DNA of 64,000 bases from Candidatus Bathyarchaeota archaeon (GTDB lineage: Archaea > Thermoproteota > Bathyarchaeia > JAPDIZ01). The stretch lies in assembly GCA_029259355.1 (NCBI GenBank), contig JAPDIZ010000002.1, forward strand, positions 496,001 through 560,000. Reading direction: 5' to 3'. Numbering within the stretch: the stretch's first letter is position 1; every line of letters starts with the position of its first letter. A program made the position numbers and the translations under genes. Positions 58,821-64,000 of the stretch are shown piece by piece. The notes beneath the pieces are model-generated. The model was not told the origin of the DNA and made no database searches. It saw only the letters and a program-made list of their open reading frames with translations.

Positions 58821-59788
58821 CTCACCACTCCCTGCGGCGAAGGCTTAGCCACCATAGGCCATCCCCCAGCCTCTCTTATGGCTCTTGCAACAGCCTCGGC
58901 CGTGCCCGGTCTACACAGAGCGATCATGCAGCCGCCTCCCCCAGCTCCCGTGAGCTTAGCGCCCAGCGCTCCAGCTTTTTTGGCAGCATACACTAGCCTA
59001 TCCAGTGCTTCGTGAGATACTCCCAGCGCCCAGAGAGCTCCGTGGTTGACATCCATAAGCCTTCCCACACTCTCTATGTCTCCCTCCCTCAGGGCTTTGG
59101 CGGCTTCTATGGAGATGTGGCCTATGGCGTGGATTATCGGGTTTATCACGTCGGGAAAGCTCTCCCTTAGACTCCTCACCTTAGCAACGAGCTCCTTGGT
59201 CGAGCGCTCTATCTTAGTATCCCCTACGACGAGCTCAAAGTCTGCCTTGGACTCTATCCTGAGCCAGCCCTCACTCCTCCTGAAGGCTATGAAGCCTCCT
59301 ATAGAGGAGATAGTGTTATCGACGCCGCTTGGGGTTCCGTGAACGACCTTCTCCGCCTCGTACGCTATGTTCGAAACTCTCTCAGGAGGTAGCTCCTCGC
59401 CAAGCATCCTCGCGTAAGCAGCTATCGTAGATACGGCTACCGCGGCTGATGAACCAAGCCCAGCTGCTGGAGGGATCTCAGACTCTATAACTACCTCAGC
59501 CCCCCTTGACTTGCCCAATGCCTTGGCAGTTTCCTCCACCGCTCTGTAGGCGGGGAAGAGCTTCTCCACAGAAGCTTGATCTCCCGAAACCGCTTTCCCG
59601 CTGCTTAGGTCAAACATAGCGCTTGCTCCAAGGTCTCGAGAAGATATCTTCACCAGCGAATCATCCCTGGGAGAGACCCCAACCTTTGCCCTCAGCCCAA
59701 CAGCCATGACTATGGCTGGCTCGTCGTAGACGACCGCGTGCTCGCCAAACATGATACACTTCGCCGGAGAGGACGCGAAATACCTCAT
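58805..59788 (-). CDS. mvk: Mevalonate kinase
   Basis: SPAKCIMFGEHAVVYDEPAI; PPAAGLGSSAAVAVS; KLTGAGGGGCMIAL. Confidence 0.95.
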   Translation of the reverse strand: MRYFASSPAKCIMFGEHAVVYDEPAIVMAVGLRAKVGVSPRDDSLVKISSRDLGASAMFDLSSGKAVSGDQASVEKLFPAYRAVEETAKALGKSRGAEVVIESEIPPAAGLGSSAAVAVSTIAAYARMLGEELPPERVSNIAYEAEKVVHGTPSGVDNTISSIGGFIAFRRSEGWLRIESKADFELVVGDTKIERSTKELVAKVRSLRESFPDVINPIIHAIGHISIEAAKALREGDIESVGRLMDVNHGALWALGVSHEALDRLVYAAKKAGALGAKLTGAGGGGCMIALCRPGTAEAVARAIREAGGWPMVAKPSPQGVVSWEEV

Positions 59789-59804
59789 AACGAAGCATAT
59801 CCCC

Positions 59805-60665
59805 TCATGCTATGTATATGGCTATGGAAGAATATCCGACAACGCTTGAGTAGTCGCCAGTTACATCTCCCGAGGTTGCGTACTTGAGCAGCTTAGCGCT
59901 CTTAGCGCCTAGCTGCTTAGCAGCAACCAAGGCCGCGGAGACAGGGCCATACCCACACATGGTTACATCACGTTCATACACCACTCTTTGGAGCTTTTCT
60001 TCGTTTAGGTCTAGCACAGCCTGTATAGCAGCTCTATCTTTTTCCTCAGCTACTTGCTGAGGCTCGTAGTGACTGAAGTCGGTGGAAGCGATCATAACAA
60101 CATCTCTTCCGCGAATAGCTGAGGCAATGGCTTCCCCAACTTCTTTGCTGGTTCTCAGGTCTTGTAGAGTCATGCATATGGGCACAAATCTCACTGACGG
60201 TCCGTAAAGGTACTGAAGAAATGGTAGCTGTATCTCTATGGAGTGCTCATACTTATGAGCTAAGTCGTCTACATCTATTATCGAGGAATTCTCGAGAATG
60301 GCCCTTGCCAAGTCAGAGTCTATTTCTGCGTCACCAAAAGGAGTTCTCCAAGCGCCTTTGACCGAAATAGCTACTGCGCTTCCTAGCCCACGGTGGTTTG
60401 GCCCCAGAATCACGAAGGACTGGGGTCGAGGGTCTTGAGCGAGTTCGAAGTAGCCGTGCGCAGCTACCGAACCGGAGTACATCAAGCCTGCGTGAGGAGA
60501 TATAAGCGCTAAGATGGTGCGAGACTCTCTAGCTCCAATTGTGGGAAGAGAGCCGGGGCCGAGCTTTGAGGTAAAGCACTCCTCCACCTGCTTCTTGAGG
60601 GACTCAGAGGTTCCAGCATACCACGAACCCGCGATAGGCGAGTACCTAACCTTCATATCGAGCAC
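59805..60665 (-). CDS. MEMO1 family protein
   Basis: PIAGSWYAG; LISPHAGLMYSGSVAAHGY; ASTDFSHYEP. Confidence 0.95.
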   Translation of the reverse strand: MLDMKVRYSPIAGSWYAGTSESLKKQVEECFTSKLGPGSLPTIGARESRTILALISPHAGLMYSGSVAAHGYFELAQDPRPQSFVILGPNHRGLGSAVAISVKGAWRTPFGDAEIDSDLARAILENSSIIDVDDLAHKYEHSIEIQLPFLQYLYGPSVRFVPICMTLQDLRTSKEVGEAIASAIRGRDVVMIASTDFSHYEPQQVAEEKDRAAIQAVLDLNEEKLQRVVYERDVTMCGYGPVSAALVAAKQLGAKSAKLLKYATSGDVTGDYSSVVGYSSIAIYIA

Positions 60666-61322
60666 CTACCTATGGCTCTCCGCCTCCGCAACCTTCGTCT
60701 CAAAATCCTCGACGGAGAGCGAGAGGTCCTCATCTGGCCCCAGCTCCCCCCGCTCCCTAAGCACCTGCCTAGCCAAGAGCCAGTAAACCATGGCTAATGC
60801 CCTCCTTCCCTTATTGTTGGTTGGGATAACTAGGTCGATGTTGCTGAAGGAGTTGTCGGTGTCGCACAGCGCTACGACTGGAATTCCCACTACGCTCGCC
60901 TCTTTAACCGCTTGCCTATCGGCTCTGGGATCCGTTACCAACACCACGTCTGGCTCTAGGTGATAGGGAAATGAGGGGTTGGTGAAGAGCCCGGGTAAAA
61001 ACCTGCCCACTACAGGTATTGCGTTGGTTACTTCGCAAAACCTCTTCACAGGAGTCCTTCCGTAGAGCCTAGCCGATACCGCGACTACCTTCTGAGGCTC
61101 GAACTGAGCTAGGAACTTGGCAGCAACCCTTATCCTCTCATCAGTTTTTTTGACATCGAGCACGAAAAGCCCATCAGGTCTTACGCGGTATATGAACGGC
61201 TCCATATCAGCAGTCTTTATCCTCGTGCCTATGTGGATTCCAGCTGATAGCAGAGTCTCTCTTGGGAGTAGGAGAGCTTCCTCCGCGCTCTTCTCGGTTT
61301 CTGCTTCGCTCGACTCCACCAC
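60666..61322 (-). CDS. rps2: Ribosomal protein S2
   Basis: [40 protein letters not shown]. Confidence 0.97.
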   Translation of the reverse strand: MVESSEAETEKSAEEALLLPRETLLSAGIHIGTRIKTADMEPFIYRVRPDGLFVLDVKKTDERIRVAAKFLAQFEPQKVVAVSARLYGRTPVKRFCEVTNAIPVVGRFLPGLFTNPSFPYHLEPDVVLVTDPRADRQAVKEASVVGIPVVALCDTDNSFSNIDLVIPTNNKGRRALAMVYWLLARQVLRERGELGPDEDLSLSVEDFETKVAEAESHR

Positions 61323-61326
61323 CTCC

Positions 61327-62640
61327 TCACAAGTTTAAGTGAGCCATTCGAGCGTAATCGCCCAACACATCCTCTATCCTGAGGAGCTCGTTTAGCTTAG
61401 CTACTCTTTCTCCTCCCACAACTCCCGTCTTTATTATGGGGCACCCAAGCCCTACGCAGACGTGAGCAATGCTGGGGTCAGGGGTTTCGCCAGACCTATG
61501 CGACACCACGGGAGCGAGTCCGTGTTTCTTAGCCATCCTCACTGCCTCGATAGCTTGCGAAAGAGTCCCCACTTGGTTAATCTTTATTATGATGGCGTTG
61601 CACGCCCCCTTCTTCACCCCCATTCTCAGCCTGTTGACATTTGTTGTAAACAAGTCGTCTCCACACACCAGACAGGACTTAACGGATTTTGTCAGCTCAG
61701 CGAAGCTCTCGAAATCCTCCTCCTCAAAAGGATCTTCGAGATAGGCTAGCTCGTACTCCTCAACCAAGCTAAGCATGTAGCTCAGCTGCTCCTCAGTAGA
61801 CCTCTCCACACCATCTCTAACATATACATACCTTTGCCTTTTGGGATTCCACAAGCTTGAAGCAGCTACGTCCAAACCCATGCGAACCTCGAAACCCATT
61901 TCCCTCGAAACCTGGTCGCAAGCTTTGTAGACTACGTCAAGCGCTTCCTCATTGGACGCATTGGGGGCCCATGCCCCCTCATCCCCCCTCCCCCCAGTAA
62001 AGGAGGGGTCTCTGGACTCTATGACGCCTCTGACCGCTCTGTGCACAGCGAAGATGGCCTCTAGCGCCTCCGACACCGAAGAAGCGCCTACCGGGATTAC
62101 CAAAAACTCTTGGATGTCCGGAGCACCTCCCCCCGCGTGCTTCCCTCCCCCTAGGACGTTTCCTAAGGGGTACGGTAGCTCTGAGCACGCCACACCGCCA
62201 AGATGCTGGTAGAGTGGAAGAGCTCTTGCCGACGCTGCCGCATTAGCTACTGCAAGCGAAACAGCATAGGCTGTGTTTCCGCCTATGTTGCTGAAGTTCT
62301 CCGTCCCATCCACCTCCCTCAGCAAGTCGTCTATCACACTCTGCTGAGCAGCATCTAGCCCTATGATCTCGGGGGCAATCACTTCCTCAACTTTGGCTAC
62401 CGCCGCATCAACTCCTCCCTCGGGGAATGGAACAGCTTCGTGAGCACCTCGACTTTTCCCAGAGGGAGCAGAAGCTCTTCCAAAGCCCTCAGCAGCGATC
62501 ACATCCACCTCTATGGTGGGCTCTCCTCTGCTGTTGAAGATTTTTCTCGCGTAAACATCCTCTATGATAGTGGGGGAGGGCTCTCCTAAGTGAGAAAGCC
62601 TTCTAGCCAACAGAAACCACCTAGCGAGCTCTCTTCTCAA
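61327..62640 (-). CDS. eno: Enolase
   Basis: [40 protein letters not shown]. Confidence 0.97.
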   Translation of the reverse strand: MRRELARWFLLARRLSHLGEPSPTIIEDVYARKIFNSRGEPTIEVDVIAAEGFGRASAPSGKSRGAHEAVPFPEGGVDAAVAKVEEVIAPEIIGLDAAQQSVIDDLLREVDGTENFSNIGGNTAYAVSLAVANAAASARALPLYQHLGGVACSELPYPLGNVLGGGKHAGGGAPDIQEFLVIPVGASSVSEALEAIFAVHRAVRGVIESRDPSFTGGRGDEGAWAPNASNEEALDVVYKACDQVSREMGFEVRMGLDVAASSLWNPKRQRYVYVRDGVERSTEEQLSYMLSLVEEYELAYLEDPFEEEDFESFAELTKSVKSCLVCGDDLFTTNVNRLRMGVKKGACNAIIIKINQVGTLSQAIEAVRMAKKHGLAPVVSHRSGETPDPSIAHVCVGLGCPIIKTGVVGGERVAKLNELLRIEDVLGDYARMAHLNL

Positions 62641-62857
62641 ACAGCTCGTGGAACTTGATCACGTCCTCGATGACATCTGCGTGCGAAAGTAGCATTCTCC
62701 TACAGCAATACCGCTTTACGCCCAAATCATCTAGCACTTTGCCAGGGTGTTCCCCGGCGCGTACTCTCCTCAGAAACTCCTCCCACTTGTCTCCTATCAC
62801 CGCTCCACAGGTAAAACACCTAACTGGTATCATCATGTTCCCTACACCGTCAACCAA
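62621..62857 (-). CDS. rpo10: RNA polymerase subunit Rpo10 (RpoN)
   Basis: [23 protein letters not shown]...[18 protein letters not shown]. Confidence 0.97.
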   Translation of the reverse strand: MVDGVGNMMIPVRCFTCGAVIGDKWEEFLRRVRAGEHPGKVLDDLGVKRYCCRRMLLSHADVIEDVIKFHELFEKRAR

Positions 62858-62872
62858 GTGGTTAGTCTGGGG

Positions 62873-63259
62873 CTACCTATAGCTCTTCTGCCTCCTTCTC
62901 CTCGCACCAGGTCCACCGAATTTCTTGGGCTCCACTTGCCTCGGATCTCCAGCCAGCATTGTTCTGTCGTATGCTAGGAAGCGCTTCCTTAGCTCAGCGC
63001 TCTTGGTCCAAGCAACCAGTGCTCTTGCAATAGCCATCCTGCACGCCTCTGCCTGCCCCATGAAGCCACCTCCCCTTACATTTATGTCTATGTCCACTTC
63101 GTTAGCGACATCTCCCGCCAATAGCAACGGCTCCATTATCTTCATCCTAGCAGCCTCTATGGGCAGTATCTCGAGGGGAAAGCCGTTGATTCTCACCCTA
63201 CCCTTTCCTGGCCTAGTGACCGCGCGAGCTATGGCGGTCTTTCGCTTACCACTCGTCAA
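62873..63259 (-). CDS. rps9: Ribosomal protein S9
   Basis: [24 protein letters not shown]...[11 protein letters not shown]. Confidence 0.97.
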   Translation of the reverse strand: MTSGKRKTAIARAVTRPGKGRVRINGFPLEILPIEAARMKIMEPLLLAGDVANEVDIDINVRGGGFMGQAEACRMAIARALVAWTKSAELRKRFLAYDRTMLAGDPRQVEPKKFGGPGARRRRQKSYR

Positions 63260-63289
63260 GATAATCCTCTTCTTAGCTGACAGATGACC

Positions 63290-63736
63290 TCACCTCGGGT
63301 TCCATCCGATCTCCTTAGCCACATCTCCAAGGTATACGTATCCGTGCTTAAGCCTCTTAGACGAAGCTTGTGGAATAGTCTCCTTCTCCACATCCTTGTA
63401 CTCGGGGGGACAGCCAATGTAAACTCTAAGCCTCTTTAAGGCTTGTCTTCCCCTCCAATTGTCCTTAGGCAGCATACCCTCGACCACGCTCTTAACGATG
63501 ACATCAGGCCTCCTCGGTCTATAGGGGCTTTTTTCGAGCGAAGCTAGTGTCCTTATCTCTAGAGCTTTCTTATACTCCCCTACTACCATGTGCCTCTTGC
63601 CAGATACTACGGTCTTCTCAGCGTTCACTATGACTATTCTCTCCCCCATCAAAAGCCTCTTAGCAACCACGCTAGCCATTCTGCCTAAGATCAAATCAGT
63701 CGCGTCTATGACGGTTGGCTGCTGGCTTAAGCCCAT
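63290..63736 (-). CDS. rpl13: Ribosomal protein L13
   Basis: VIDATDLILGRMASVVAKRLLMGERIVIVNAEK. Confidence 0.97.
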   Translation of the reverse strand: MGLSQQPTVIDATDLILGRMASVVAKRLLMGERIVIVNAEKTVVSGKRHMVVGEYKKALEIRTLASLEKSPYRPRRPDVIVKSVVEGMLPKDNWRGRQALKRLRVYIGCPPEYKDVEKETIPQASSKRLKHGYVYLGDVAKEIGWNPR

Positions 63737-64000
63737 TACCCAATCACCCTGACGTTAGAGCCCTTTGGGTTTTCCTCCACCAGCTGCTCAAGCGAGACTG
63801 CCTTTCCACCAGCTTGAGCAATTTTCTCCAGAGCCGATTTTGAGAACCTGAAGGCAGCTACGGTTACGGGGTGATCGAGAAAACCAGCGCCAAGCACTTT
63901 TCCGGGAACAGCCACTACATCTCCGCTCTTGGTGTAGCGGTTTATCTTGCTGACGTTTACGGCAATCCTAGCCCTAGACCTCTTGGAAAGCCTTTCAGCC
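63736..64000 (-). CDS. rpl18e: Ribosomal protein L18e, partial (runs off window end)
   Basis: Manual translation: [87 protein letters not shown]. Confidence 0.93.
   Translation of the reverse strand, partial: AERLSKRSRARIAVNVSKINRYTKSGDVVAVPGKVLGAGFLDHPVTVAAFRFSKSALEKIAQAGGKAVSLEQLVEENPKGSNVRVIG

Noticed and set aside
1-64000. CRISPR arrays, toxin-antitoxin or defence islands
   Set aside because: No regularly spaced direct repeats or defence-gene clusters seen; PIN protein at 48358 is an Fcf1/Utp24-like housekeeping type with no partner antitoxin

Overview
This 64 kb window is gene-dense archaeal chromosome, about 90% coding and mostly minus strand. It is probably a thermophilic TACK-lineage archaeon; that lineage is inferred from protein flavour only, with no rRNA in the window. 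It carries several conserved informational superoperons: L18e-L13-S9-RpoN-enolase-S2, the L7Ae-S28e-L24e-Ndk-aIF5B-S6e-aIF2gamma-Rpo7-Spt4 run, KEOPS Kae1/Bud32, Rrp4-Rrp41-Rrp42-SBDS-proteasome alpha, GatCAB, and RNase P Pop5/Rpp30. A mevalonate-branch isoprenoid cluster is also present. The most exciting observation is in the elongation factor 2 gene. Its N-terminal exon and main ORF are in different frames, separated by a 31-nt segment (10870-10900, minus strand). That segment folds into a bulge-helix-bulge (BHB)-like structure, and excising it at the canonical positions within the two 3-nt bulges restores exactly the conserved EF-2 sequence ...[18 protein letters not shown].... I read this as a tiny archaeal pre-mRNA intron in an essential translation factor. 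Other observations include an intron-containing tRNA-Gly(CCC) with an atypical C33, a DNA glycosylase-like gene interrupted by an in-frame TAG, a frameshifted small zinc-ribbon gene, a decayed TnpB remnant and two Pcc1-like KEOPS proteins. No CRISPR array, rRNA, or large mobile element was seen.
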